Positions 23,229-35,078 of a stretch of 64,000 nucleotides of DNA are shown here, one piece after another. Numbering within the stretch: position 1 is the stretch's first letter; each line of letters begins with the position of its first letter. Source of the stretch: Garcia nutans (taxonomy: Eukaryota; Streptophyta; Magnoliopsida; Malpighiales; Euphorbiaceae); the NCBI GenBank assembly GCA_947685225.1, contig CANTUV010000035.1, forward strand, positions 6,703,501 to 6,767,500, written 5' to 3'. The notes under the pieces were generated by a model that saw nothing but the letters and a program-made list of their open reading frames with translations, was not told the DNA's origin and did not search any database. The translations under genes were made by a program, and so were the position numbers.

Positions 23229-26200
23229 ATGGCAGTCATTCCTCCAACCAATACCTCAACCTCTTTATCTCATGAAAATTTCAATTCCAATCTTAAACCT
23301 TACTTTGATGGAACATATTATTCTTATTAGAAACATAAGATGTATTTGTTCCTTGATAGTGAGGGAGTTGAGCTTTGGAAATATGTGAAATATGAGTAGA
23401 AACTTCATACTCATGAGGTTGATCAGGTTCAAGTGCCTCTCTTTAGAAAAAAGTGGACTGATGCTCAAAAAAGGGCTCTCTACAAGAATAATAGGGCAGC
23501 CTTCATCTTGATAAACTCTCTATTTAGAGAATAAGGTAGAAGTGTTCAACATCTTATTTATGCACATAGCATTTGAAAAACTCCTAAGAATTATAATTAG
23601 GGTACCATCTAAGTGAGGTACATCAAGACTCAAATACTTGTGCATGAGTATGAACTTTTCAAATTGAAGTCTAATGAAAATATCACCGAGATGGCGAATC
23701 AGTTACTTGCTATTATTAGTGACTTGAAAAACTATGAAAAATTCTATGATCAAGGTGATATTAACAACAAAATATTGAGAGCACTTAGAGCCAAGAAGAA
23801 CTTCGAATTAAAGGTTTCTTCAATTGAAGAAGCTTATGACCTTAGCAATCTAAGGACCGATGAGCTAGTCAAAAAACTTCTCATCTTCGAATTGCACACC
23901 TAAAAAGAAGATGACAAGGGTGACAAGAAAAAGAGGAAAGTAATAGCTCTCAAAACTACCAAAAAAAGTTAAGAGCTCAAGTGAAGAAGATAGTGACGGT
24001 GAAGAAGAAATGACCGTGCTATCTAAAAGATTAAGTGAATGGAAAAGAAAGAGGAGATGATAAGCAAATAAAAGTAATTCATTAAAATTTTCTTTCAAAG
24101 ATAAATAGAGAAGAATGAAATAAAATGCTATGAATGTGGCAAGATGGGTCATATCAAAATGGATTGCTTTAAAATGATGAACAAAAAGAAATGGGACAAA
24201 GAAAAAAAGAAGTCCCTCAAAGCCACATGAGATGGTGACTCCTCAAGTAAAGAAGAGGAGGAGAAAGAGCAAGGCATTGCAAATCTTTATCTCATGGCTA
24301 TTAGAGATGATGATGATCACACCAATGAGAGAGGTATTATATCCTTAAATTTTAATACATATAGTGATAATGTTGATGATGCTTTGGATGATGGGCATAT
24401 AAACTTAACAGTCCAAAAATATTTCTCTAAGATGAAATTATATAAAGAAAAATGTTATAATCTAGAAAAAGATGTTATTTCTTTTAAAAAAAATTACTTT
24501 AGAATTGAAGACATCAAATGACAATTGTTGAAATCTATTGATGAAATGTATAGAAATTCATCTAGTTTAGAGAAAATTTCCAAGGTAAATGACATTTTAA
24601 AAGGAGAAATAAATAAACTAAATAACTCTATTTCTAAATTTCATAAAGGTAAGGAAGCCTAAGATACATTGATTAGTGTTTAAAGGTCACATTCCTCTAA
24701 GTATGGCTTAGGGTTCATTGGCTCTGTCACCACTATATCTAATGTGCCAATATTTATTAAAGCCTCTATAACTCAATCCTCTAGTGTTGAAGTTTCAAAA
24801 AATATCAATACATACATTGAGCCTAAAAATCCTAAAAAGACTACTCAAGGCTCACTTGGCTGTAGAACTAAGATTCTAAGAGTAAATTATGCATATATGT
24901 ACACAAAGTATGAACAAAACCACAAGCATGCACATAGACAATTATATCCCATACACACTTGTGATTGCCAATTTAATTCTTTAAAATTCAATAGAAAAAG
25001 GATGTAAAAACATAAAATCTTATATAAATGCCAATATTGTATGAAATTTGATCATAAAAGTATATATTGTTATATTAGGAATACTCATCTTAAATTAGAA
25101 AATCCTTCTATAACTAATTCTCAAGGACCTAAGTTTATTTTGGTACCTAAAAAAAATAACCTTATTGTCTTATAGGTATGCTTAAAATCTACTATTAATG
25201 AAAGGATTTGGCTTGTAGATAGTGAATGCTCAAGACACATGACCAGTAATGTAAAACTTTTCATAACTTTTACTTACAAAAAAGGAGGTAATATAACTTT
25301 TGAAAATAATGTTAACAAAAAAATTATAGACATTGGTTCTATTGGTATGCTTGGTAAGAACATAATTGATGATGTATAGTTAATTGATGGATTAAAACAT
25401 AATTTTCTTAGTATTAGTCAATTATGCGACAAATAATATAATATCAATTTTAATTTCAAAAAATATAAAATTACCTCTTCTAGTGGTGAACTTGCATACA
25501 ATGGAAATAGAATTGGTAATACTTATAAAATTGACCTACACTATAATAATGTTTTTGAATGCTTAGTCACTATAGTAATGATGCTTGACTTTGGCATAGA
25601 AGATTAAGACATACTAATAAGGATCAATTACATTGCCTACACAAAGAAGAACTTGTAGATGGAGTCCCCAAAATAAAATTTAATAAAGATAAAATTTATA
25701 AACCTTGTCAATTTGTAAAACAATATAAGAGTTCCTTCAAATCTAAAAATATTGTAAGTAAATCTAGACCTCTAGAATTAAAGTTTTATGCTTTTGTACT
25801 TATTAATGACTACTCAAGATTTATATGTGTTAATTTTTTAGCTTAAAAGAATAAAGCTTTTAATCATTTTAAAATTTTTGCAAAAAAAGTTTAAAATAAA
25901 AAAGGATATGTAATCACATTTATTAGAAATAATCATGACAAAGAATTTGAAAATGATAACTTTGAAAATTTTGGCAATGAACTTGAAATTTCACATAATT
26001 TTTCAACTCCTAGAACACCACAACAAAAATGATGTGATTGAAAGAAAAAATAGAACTTTGATAAAAATGACTAGAACAATGCCTAATGAGTATAATTTAC
26101 CTTCTTAATTTTGGGCGAAAACTATTAATACTGCTTGTTATATTGCAAATCATGTGTTCAAAAGATCTTTGATAAACAAAACTTCTTATGAGCTATGGAA

Positions 26201-28201
26201 TGGAAGAAAATTCAAAATATCATACGTTAGAGTATTTGTATGCAAATGCTTTATATTAAATACCAAGGACAACCTTAAAAAAATTTATTTCAAATCGGAT
26301 GAAGGTATATTTTTAGGTATTCATCTTCTAGTAAAGCATATAGAGCATTTAATAGGAGAACTATAGTAGTTGAGGAATTAATGCATGCTATCTTTGATGA
26401 ATCCTTTAAGCTTTATCATGGAAAATGTAGTGTTCTTGATGATTTTGTAGGTAAATTTGAAGAGCTCGAAATAAATAATGATCCTAAGGAAAACAATGAT
26501 GAGTTAGAATAAATTGTGGAGCAAGAAGACACTCAAGAACTACTCAAAAATTAGTATTATCAAAAGGATTATCCTAAAAAACTCATCATTGGTGACACTT
26601 TAAAGGAAGTAACTACTAGATCCAAAATTAAAAATTTAGATTCTAATTTTGCTTTTATTTCTCAAATTGAGCCTAGAACTATTGAGGAAGCTCTTAGTAA
26701 TAAATGTTAGGTGATTGTCATGCAAGATGAACTCAACTAATTTGAGAGAAACAAAGTTTGGAAACTTATTTCTAAACCCAAGAATTATCCAATTATTGGC
26801 TGCAAATGGATATATAGAAATAAACTTGATGAAGATGGTCTCATCACTATAAACAAAGTTAGATTGGTAGCCAAAGGCTAAAACCAAGAGGAAGACATTG
26901 ATTACGATGAGACATTTACTCCCGTTACTATATTAGAAGCTATTAAAATATTACTTGCATTTGTATATCATATGAATTTCAAATTTTTTCAAATAGATGT
27001 CAAAAGTATATTTCTAAATAGCTTTATTAATGAGGAAGTTTATGTTGAATAACCTCTAGAATTTAAAGATTATCAATTTTCAAATCATGTCTTCAAACTA
27101 ACCAAGACGCCGTATGGATTGTAATAAGCTCCAAAAGCTTGGAATGATATATTAAGTGTTTATTTGTTGAAAAATAGTTTTACAAAAGAAAAAGTTGATA
27201 CTGCATTTTTTGTTAAAAAGAAATTGTATAATATCTTAATTGTACAAATTTATATTAATAACATTATATTTAGTGCCACTAATGAATCTTTGTGTAAAGA
27301 GTTTGCTTCTTGTATGACTAGAAAATTTAAAATGAGCATGATGGGTGAACTCAAGTTCTTTTTTGGTCTACAAGTTAAGTAATACAAGGATGGTATCTTC
27401 ATCAACCAATCTAAATATATAAAGGAACTTCTCAAGAAGTTTGGCATAGATAGTTGCAAAGCAAGCAAGACTCCAATGAGTACATCCTTGAATTTAGACA
27501 AAGATGAAGTTGGTAAGAAATTAGATGAAAAAAATATCAAGGCATTATCGGATCCTTTCTTTATCTTATCACTTCTATATCCAATATAATATATAGTGTT
27601 TGTTTATGTGTTAAATTTTAATCATGTCATAAAGAATCACACTTAAATGCCACCAAAAGAATTTTAAAAAATTTAAATGGAATATTACATTTAAGACTTT
27701 GGTATCCTAGAAATACATCATTTGACATTTTAGGATTTTTAGATGAGGATTATATCGGTAGCTTATTAGATAGAAAAAGCACGATCGGTGCATGCCATTT
27801 TCTTGGTTATTGCTTAATTTCTTAGTTTATCAAAAAATAAGTGTCGGTTGCTCTATCTACCGTGAAAGCTGAATATGTTGCTGCATGTTTTTGTTGTACA
27901 CAAATTTTATGGATGAAGCAATAATTGCTATATTATGGTAAAATATTTGATTATATTCCTATTAATATGATAATACAAGCATCATTAATCTATTAAAAAA
28001 GTTAATCCAACATTCTAGGTTAAAAATATAGACATTAGAGATCATTTATTGAGAGATAATGTTCAAAATTAAAATATTATCTTAGAATTCATTGACACTT
28101 AAAATCAACTTGTTGACATCTTTACAAAACCTTTGAATAATGAAAGATTAAATTTTATAAAATAACACATAAGGATGATGGATGGAAGTACTTTGAATTG
28201 A
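23229..28201 (+). pseudogene. Sirevirus-like gag-pol remains
   Basis: Gag begins MAVIPPTNTSTSLSHENF at 23229 and continues with NLKPYFDGTYYSY and an in-frame stop where family members have W. The 23613-23903 stretch is the conserved gag core. A zinc knuckle CYECGKMGHIKMDC lies at 24126-24167. Protease: LVDSECSRHMT near 25215 (the Gly of DSG is changed to Glu). Integrase pieces end with KTSYELWNGRKFKISYVRVF (26175-26235). Reverse transcriptase: GCKWIYRNKLDEDG near 26800 and YINNIIFS near 27250, where the catalytic YVDD has become YINN. RNase H: STVKAEYVAACF near 27857. The end reads KPLNNERLNFIK then RMMDGSTLN. Many stops; dead. Confidence 0.9.
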
Positions 28202-29790
28202 CCTACATTTTTTTTAATATGCATATCAATGAAGGAATTAGAATTGCTTGAAGATATGTATGTTTTCCATGACCTAATTCCTCATTTATATCTATTTTGA
28301 TCATATATTAAGGCCACAAATTACGATAAAAAATCTTTTCAATTTTTTCTTAAAAAAAAACTCATTTAGCCTATTCGGACTAAGCTCGGGTCCAACAGTA
28401 CCACAAGACTTATGGCTCAACCAAGCATACTGAGACCTAGTCCAACCGAGCTCCTTCAAAATCTTTTGATAGTTATATTGAAAAAGGGGTCAGTCCGCTC
28501 GGACTTTGTTATGCATGCTCGAACTACCAAAATTTTGCCACTAGGCCGACCATACTAACCGAGGTCCGATCGAGCCAACTCAAAATTTTTCAAAATTTCT
28601 AACCGTTGGACAATTTTTAAAATATGCATATTCTATTTTCAACAGCCATAAAATGGCTAGTTTGACACCCCCCCCCCCCCCACCCAAACTCTATATAAAC
28701 CCTTATACACTCAAATTTTATGATATTTAACATTTTCTTTCACTTCTAAACTCTGAAAACACCAAGAATTCTCTTAAAATCATTTTATTCATCAACTCAT
28801 CATCATTCTAATGGCTCCCAAAGATTCTAAGAAGAAGGCCTCAAGACAAGAGAAAAGGGAAAGGGAAAGGAGTAATAATTTTCTCCACTCCTGTGGAAGA
28901 AGCTCCTAGATCATGAACCCATAAACCAAGACATTTAAATGAAGAAGAGAAGAAAATGTACAATTTAATTCCTGAAAAAGAAAACTGAAGCAAATAGAAT
29001 TTTCTCTTTTTTTTTAGAATCTCTTTCTGTGGAAGGTGAGATAAAGGCCTATCTTTCTAATCGTGGGGGAGAAATTTGTCTTCCTTGAACAAGATTGCTT
29101 GGGGTGGAAATCTTTAACCAAAGAATTTCTTGTTATATTGGTGGTTGAAAAGAGAGATATTGAACCATTAGGGCATTATAGTATACCCTATAGACTATTC
29201 AACCAACAATACCAAATGACCCTTGATGATTTTGCTTCAATTTGGGGATTCAACACGGAAGGCAAATACTATTCTTCTGATCCCAAAATTTTTCATGAAA
29301 TTTTACTTAACTTTTGGAAAGAAATTTCAATTGAAACCTACTTTCACAAACTTTCCAAATGTAAGCACCTTAGAACACTCTCCTCTTGGTTATTACATAG
29401 ATTTATCACCTGTACCATCAATGCTAGAGGAGAGAATAATGAAAAAGTTACTCGTAGAGACCTCGTCTTTCTATATTGCCTTATAAAAGTTCTTGATTAA
29501 TTTATTTCTTACAATTAGAAATAAATCAATTGGAATCGTCATGATTACCTCTTTCATCACTCAAATTGGTAAGCATATAGGTGGACACACTCCCTCAAAT
29601 AAAGCCACTCTTTCTAATCCACTTGATCCATCCAAAAACCCTATCAACATTCAATACCTAAAACATTATAAATGCATATTTTGAAGAAGATGAAACATAT
29701 CATTATGCTTTTGATGCTCAAGATATTAGGGCTCAATAAAGAAAAAGGCTAAAAATTGTTAATAAGAGCCAAAAATTCTTCCAAGTGGGA

Positions 29791-31906
29791 TTTAATGTTA
29801 AAAATTTTAAATACTAAACTTTAATTTAATATTGATAATTGATAATGATTTGTGATATAAGTGACATGGATAAGTGATGTAAATAGTAAATCTCAAAAAA
29901 AATTACTGAAGAAATTATTTATTTTTATGATTTTATAAGACTAAAAATCGAATTACAATCAAAGGTTAAGAAAGAGGATGTATTGTAGTTAAAATGAGAT
30001 TGACCTCACTAGATTAAGTCAGATATATATATATGTGTGTGTGTGTGTGGACATGTGTGTTATATAGAAGTTTCTCCTTCCTTCTCTCTTCTTCATTCAC
30101 GTTCATCATCATCAACATCACCAAAGCTCCTCCTTTCTTCCTTCTTTTTAGGAATTTAGCTAAAATTTAAGAGGAAATCATATTTAGTTATAAGTTTTTA
30201 GAAGAATAAGTTGGAAAAGTTGAGATAATTAACAAGTGATTAAAGAAGAAAAGGGATTTTGAAAGAGGTATGTGCTTATGTATTTTTATTTTGTAATTAT
30301 TTGAATATCTATAAGTTTTAATATTTGAATTGATTGATCGAGTCATTTATAATGAATTATTTCTTGAAAATATTGATTAAATGGATTGATGAGTGAAAAG
30401 TGAATAAAATAAACTTATATGTGGTGAGTATGATTCTTAATTCAATCTTTATAAGAATTGGGTAGTTTGATATTGTTTTAGCCATAAGTGATGATTAAAG
30501 GCTTGATTAATTGAAGTTTGAGTAAGGCATTAGATGTAAACTCTTTTTATGTAAAAAAAAATTAGATTTGAATTCATTTTTATCATAGGTTTTGAATATA
30601 TTGAGTTAAATGGTTAAGTATGTGAAATACAGAATTTTTGCCTGACATAGCCAAGTGACATGCCTATGTCACTGGGCATGTCGTAACTACTGTATTGCAA
30701 AATAAATGACACATCCAGTGACACGTCATGTCGTTGAGCTTGTCAAAACTTCTGTAAAATGGACAAATGACATGCCCAGTGACACGCCCATGTCATTGGG
30801 CTTGTCACTTGAAGAAATTTGCAAAATATGGTTCTTTTTCTTGTCGTTCATCCATGATTTCAGCCTAAATGACTATAAGGTCTTAAAATGTAAATAATTT
30901 TTAACATCAACCCTAAGAAATAGTGTGACAAAATTATTTTGAATATATGATAAATATGTGTGATACTAAGTGTTGATTAAAGAATTGTTCCATTAAAGTG
31001 TTATACATAATTTAATGTTAGTTAAAAACTAACGAATTGCCCAAAACATATTGATTTTAGATCTAACTTGGGATTGAATGGCTAGCCAAAGGAAGGATAT
31101 TCAGAGTGATAGTGGGCACTTTGTGTCACCATACTAGGTGGACATTTATGCCACAGTGGGCTATTGGCCAAATTTTATACAGCAGGCATTAAATTGCCAA
31201 CAGTGACCCGTTATCTAAATCTAGGATATGAGTTCAGTGTGTATGAGCTTAATTAAAGTAGTTATCTACATTGAAAATAAATATGTTATATGGTTATTGA
31301 TAAATTAATCAATTCTGAATTTAATCGTGTTTAATATTTCAATTTTCAATGAATTTATTAATTTCTTTATTTAAAGTTCTGAAAGCAATACTTTTCATTG
31401 TTTCTACATTATTTAATGTTTAGATCTCTTTTTTTAAACTTTATTGCATATTATAAATACATAAGCACCACTAAGCTTTGCTTAGAGTGTTAGAATTATT
31501 TTCTATTGCGCAGATCAAACAAGAAGAGTTGAGACTGCAGAGTGAGAGATATACGTTTCTGATCAACTGCATCACCAAGGTTCAAAGAATAATATTATAA
31601 ATATTGTATTCTATATAGTTCACATGGCAATACTTTATAATATTGTATGACAGTTGTATAAATTTGAGAGTACTTTGAGAATTATAATAATGTAAGTAAT
31701 AGAAGTTCTAAACAATTTAACAGATATACGTTTGTAATATAGGCATGATTATATAGTTCTTTGAAAGTTTAATAAGTGCTTTAATACTTAGAAGTATTTT
31801 GTTTTTATTTCTTTAATGCATAATAGACACGTATGTAGAATAAGTGTGAATGTTAGGTGATATCGCCTATATAGTGAAGTGTATAGACTATGTAGGGGGT
31901 GTTACA
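29791..31906 (+). mobile_element. Solo LTR of a long-LTR retrotransposon family
   Basis: 2,116 bp with a perfect 5-bp target duplication TGGGA (29786-29790 and 31907-31911). It aligns over its length with the LTR at 58135-60825: same start (TTTAAT.. here, TGTAAT.. there, then TTTTAAATACTAAAC), the shared block AAGCACCACTAAGCTTTGCTT near the 3' part, and the end GTTACA. No internal region remains, so it arose by LTR-LTR recombination. It holds three palindromic tandem units at 30643-30815 and an intron-like GT...AG structure (30268-31513). Confidence 0.85.
30643..30815. repeat. Palindromic tandem units in the solo LTR (3 copies)
   Basis: Units start at 30643, 30707 and 30768 (periods 64 and 61 bp). 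Each contains an inverted pair of the type TGACACGCCCA...TGGGCNTGTCA around a short loop. The same unit occurs five times in the LTR at 58135-60825. Confidence 0.8.
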
Positions 31907-32645
31907 TGGGAAATCTCTAGACCCTACACTTCAAGAGCTCAAAGTTCAATTCTCTCCATTCTTCAAGAGATTCAAGGATAAATTTTCTCACAAACCTCTC
32001 ACATTGACAATCTCACCAAGAGGGTCTCTCATCTTCATATAGATTTTAGGGATATACAAGAATCCATGGGCATTTTCAAATGTCTCCCATTGGATGAAGA
32101 AGATGAATGAAGGCCAACCGAAACCTTTGATAAAGGCTTAGAAGAGGAAGAAGGAAATAAAGATGAGGGGGAGGGAGATGGAGATGGAAATGATGATGAT
32201 GATTTTGATTATCCTCCTTATTCCCCACTACCTTAACCTTCCTTTTGTTTTTATCTTTTGTATAATCTCTATGTTTTTAGTTCTTAATGCAAATGATCAT
32301 ACATGCATGTCTATTTCTCATTGTTCGATTTCAATAAAAGTTTAGCTTTATTCTTTCAACTGATTATTAGCATTCTTTTTGTCTTTGTCAAAGGGGAGAG
32401 AATTTATGAATTTGCATTTGAATTGATTACATTGCATTATCATTTAAAATTAATAGCATATATTAAGGGAGAACAATTGAAAAATACTAAGGGATATGGC
32501 TATATGATTAAGCAAATCATTCTAAATTTCTTTTATCAAAAGAAGAGCATATGTTAAGGGAGAGAATACTCTTTTAGACATGAAAAATTTTAAAGTTTAT
32601 TTTAAATCAATTCAATTTAATTGCCTAAGTCAAAAAGTGAGAGAT

Positions 32646-33987
32646 TGTTAGCCACTCAATTAGTTTTTATTTTGATCTTAGGCAATCAAATTGAATAGGA
32701 CTAATATTTGTATCAAGTTACATTTTGCACGACTTTAGTTTTTGAAAAAAATCTCAAAGAGCCTGACCAAACCAACAGCTAGGCTGACTGGACTCGAGAG
32801 AAGCTTGCAATATCGAGCTAAAGTATGACCGCACCACTATTGAGCTAACAGACTAGAAGTAAGTCTGACTGCACTGATATCGAGCTGATGAGCATTCCAT
32901 AAACGAGGTGACAAGAGCATGAATGTTTTAAAATTGAGCTAACCAGGCTAGAGCTGGTACACCCGGACTGAGCCTTAGCTACCAAGACCGAGCACGAGAT
33001 GACTAGACCAAACTCGAGCTAAAATATCTAGTAAAGTTCACGTTCAATGTCACTCCCACATTGTAAACGAACTATCTGTCATGACCAGACCACCGATTAG
33101 TCTGATCATATCGAGCACAAGCTAAATTCTCAAAACATCTAGTAGTAATCATGATCCCTGGTACTCTAAAAATTTCATCATATCATACCTGGTATGATCA
33201 AACCTGATGCAGTCCAACAGGACTAAGCCAGAGCAAAAAATCCAATAAAGTTTCAGTAGAGTTCACATTCACTGGTACTCCCAAAATCTCAGCATACCAG
33301 TGAAATGAGATTTAAATATTATAGATGTTACTTATCCTCTCAATTGGTGGATGCTATGCATACTAGCTATTGAAGAACTTTTATAAAAAAAAATGCTCAG
33401 TCTAACCGTGCTGAGCCCGAACCAATCAAACAAGTGCTAGTCCAACCATGAACTTGCTTTGAAAAGTGATTTAAGTGGAAAACAAGAATCAAACATACTG
33501 GCTCCTACATCAAATGACTATTTGAAGTCTTAAAGGCTATAAATACCATAAGAAACCTCATTTTTTATGAGGTTTGTGATTATAATTGCTGCGATAAATA
33601 TCTTTCATTTTCTTGCATTAAAATTTATACTTGTATTCATTAAGTATTGTGTGTGAGAATTAAATACTATTGTAAGTTTGAGTGTGAGCTTTGAAACACC
33701 TAGATTTTAGAGTGAGTTTGAAAAAACTCTTATCGAGGAAGTTTGGTATGAGCTTTTGAAAACACCAAGTTAGAGTTGGGCTAGTAAAAACTCAAGATTA
33801 GTGGAACCTTAAAAGTTGTTAAGAAAGTGGATGTAAGACTGAGGTAATCCGAACCACTATAAATTCTTTATGTATGTTCTTCTCTACTCTACTCTTTTCT
33901 TGCTTTGTTTACTTTAAAATTTTAATTTACTATTACTTTTTTAAAAATAAGCAATTCATCCCCCTTCTTGGTTGCCATCTTGGGACA
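32646..33987 (+). repeat. 3' LTR of the Sirevirus-like element
   Basis: 1,342 bp, TGTTAGCC at the start, GGGACA at the end, following the purine tract. Compared with the 5' LTR it has lost several short segments (for example the region matching 22380-22440), which explains the shorter length. Confidence 0.85.
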
Positions 33988-34472
33988 ATAATTTGTTATA
34001 CCTATAATTGTTTTTAGTATGAAAAGTTCACTAACATTAAAAGTAAAAAAAAAAAAGGAGAAACAAATAGTCTTGGAGAACCAAAATAGACAAACTAGCA
34101 TAAGCCATACAAGCTTCCCCTTACCCCCTAAGAACTCTAGAGCTAAAACAAAGTCTCTCTGAGAAAAAAAAAAGGCATAAAACAAAGAAAAGACCAACAA
34201 CAAGAGCAAGGCTCAATCCGTTGAATAGACTTGTAAGCAGACGAAAGCTTATATAAATGAAAAAATAAATAATCTTGAACCCAACACCCCACATGTCCTC
34301 AGGTACAAAATAAATAAAGGGAAGAGAATGATTAAATATTCTTATAAGGGAAAACAAGGGAATAACTCAAATAAATTTCTAGAGGTGAGCTAAAAAGGAG
34401 TGGCTTCATAAGGCATCAAGCAACCATCATTTTCAACCTTGAAACCAAATAAGACTACATAAGGGAATATAG
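33988..34472. other. Spacer between two retrotransposons, origin unknown
   Basis: On the minus strand a 78-codon and a 95-codon open stretch are rich in Phe/Leu and show no family match. The sequence may continue at 39371 beyond the inserted Copia element. I assign nothing to it. Confidence 0.4.
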
Positions 34473-35030
34473 TGTCGGGTGGTACCAAACACAACCATTT
34501 TTGACAATTTAAAAACCTCACCTTTTTCACCATTTATAAAATAAAAAATACTAAAGCCATCAATTATGGTAGATAGGCAGGAGAGGAAGGCCTTTCTCAT
34601 TTTTATGTACACGGTTACAGCAACAAAAAATAAATAGAAAGAGATTAGAATTTTTTTATATGTATATAAATACCATTTGTAGAGAATAATTAATGTGAGG
34701 TATTTTATGACTGACAAAACAATGATATTTTTTTGGAGTATTTGGGAAACACTACCACTATTTTGGGTTTATATCAATTATTAGGATTACGCTTATAGAA
34801 TATTTTTCTAGAAAATTTTAGTTCTTGTAATCTTACTATCTATTACTAGAATAAATTATTTGGAGTTTGACCCGTGGATGTAGCCCAAATTAAAAGGGTG
34901 AACCACGTTAAATATTAGTGTCTCTCTTTTATTATTATTTTTATTTGCTTATATTTTTTATTTAATTACTGTTAATCTGCTAATCCTGTTGCACTAATAA
35001 TTTGGGATTAACTTCTCAATTTTGTCTTCA
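34473..35030 (+). repeat. 5' LTR of the third Copia element
   Basis: 558 bp, TGTCGGGTGGTACC at the start and TCTTCA at the end. It shares with the 3' LTR the blocks GACAATTTAAAA, ATAGGCAGGAGAGGAAGGCC, TGGAGTTTGACCCGTG and TTTGGGATTAA. Confidence 0.85.
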
Positions 35031-35078
35031 ACTAGTATCAAAACAAGGTTCGAAGAGATAGAGACAAAGACAAATAAA

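Larger units (their letters stand above)
28811..32236 (+). pseudogene. Second ORF of the Sirevirus-like element (env-like/Athila ORF1-like), split by a solo LTR
   Basis: It starts MAPKDSKKKASRQEKRERER at 28811, about 600 bp after the end of pol. The 29063-29500 stretch reads FLEQDCLGWKSLTKEFL and later MTLDDFASIWGF and HRFITCTINARG, resembling the Athila ORF1 group of plant retroelement proteins. The part after the insertion (31912-32236) reads NLTKRVSHLHIDFRDIQESM, coiled-coil-like, then an acidic tail (EEEEGNKDEGEGDGDG) ending YPPYSPLP and stop. Sireviruses often carry such an ORF in the env position; its function is not established. Several stops plus the 2.1-kb insertion inactivate it. 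An independent host gene is unlikely because it lies between pol and the 3' LTR. Confidence 0.7.
21746..33987 (+). mobile_element. Sirevirus-like Copia retrotransposon with extra ORF and nested solo LTR
   Basis: Two long related LTRs (21746-23170 and 32646-33987) bound a plus-strand element. Behind the 5' LTR is a primer-binding-site-like TTAATATCAGAGTC (23175-23188). In front of the 3' LTR is a purine tract (aaaaagtgagaga, about 32632-32644). Gag-pol remains (23229-28201) are followed by a second ORF (28811-32236), the layout typical of plant Sireviruses (SIRE1/Maximus group). A foreign 2.1-kb solo LTR splits that ORF. The outer flanking pentamers (ATTAA, ATAAT) do not match, so no target duplication can be claimed. 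Age: LTRs differ at many sites and the coding part is full of stops. Confidence 0.85.

Noticed and set aside
28667..28681. C14-15 homopolymer
   Set aside because: Unusual for this AT-rich region but a simple homopolymer inside a retroelement; length may be an assembly guess.
29063..29500. 145-codon ORF as an independent host gene
   Set aside because: It continues in sequence character on both sides, lies between pol and the 3' LTR of the same element, and resembles retroelement ORF1 proteins.
21741..33992. Target-site duplication of the Sirevirus-like element
   Set aside because: ATTAA and ATAAT outside the LTRs are not the same word, and in this AT-rich DNA similarity means little.
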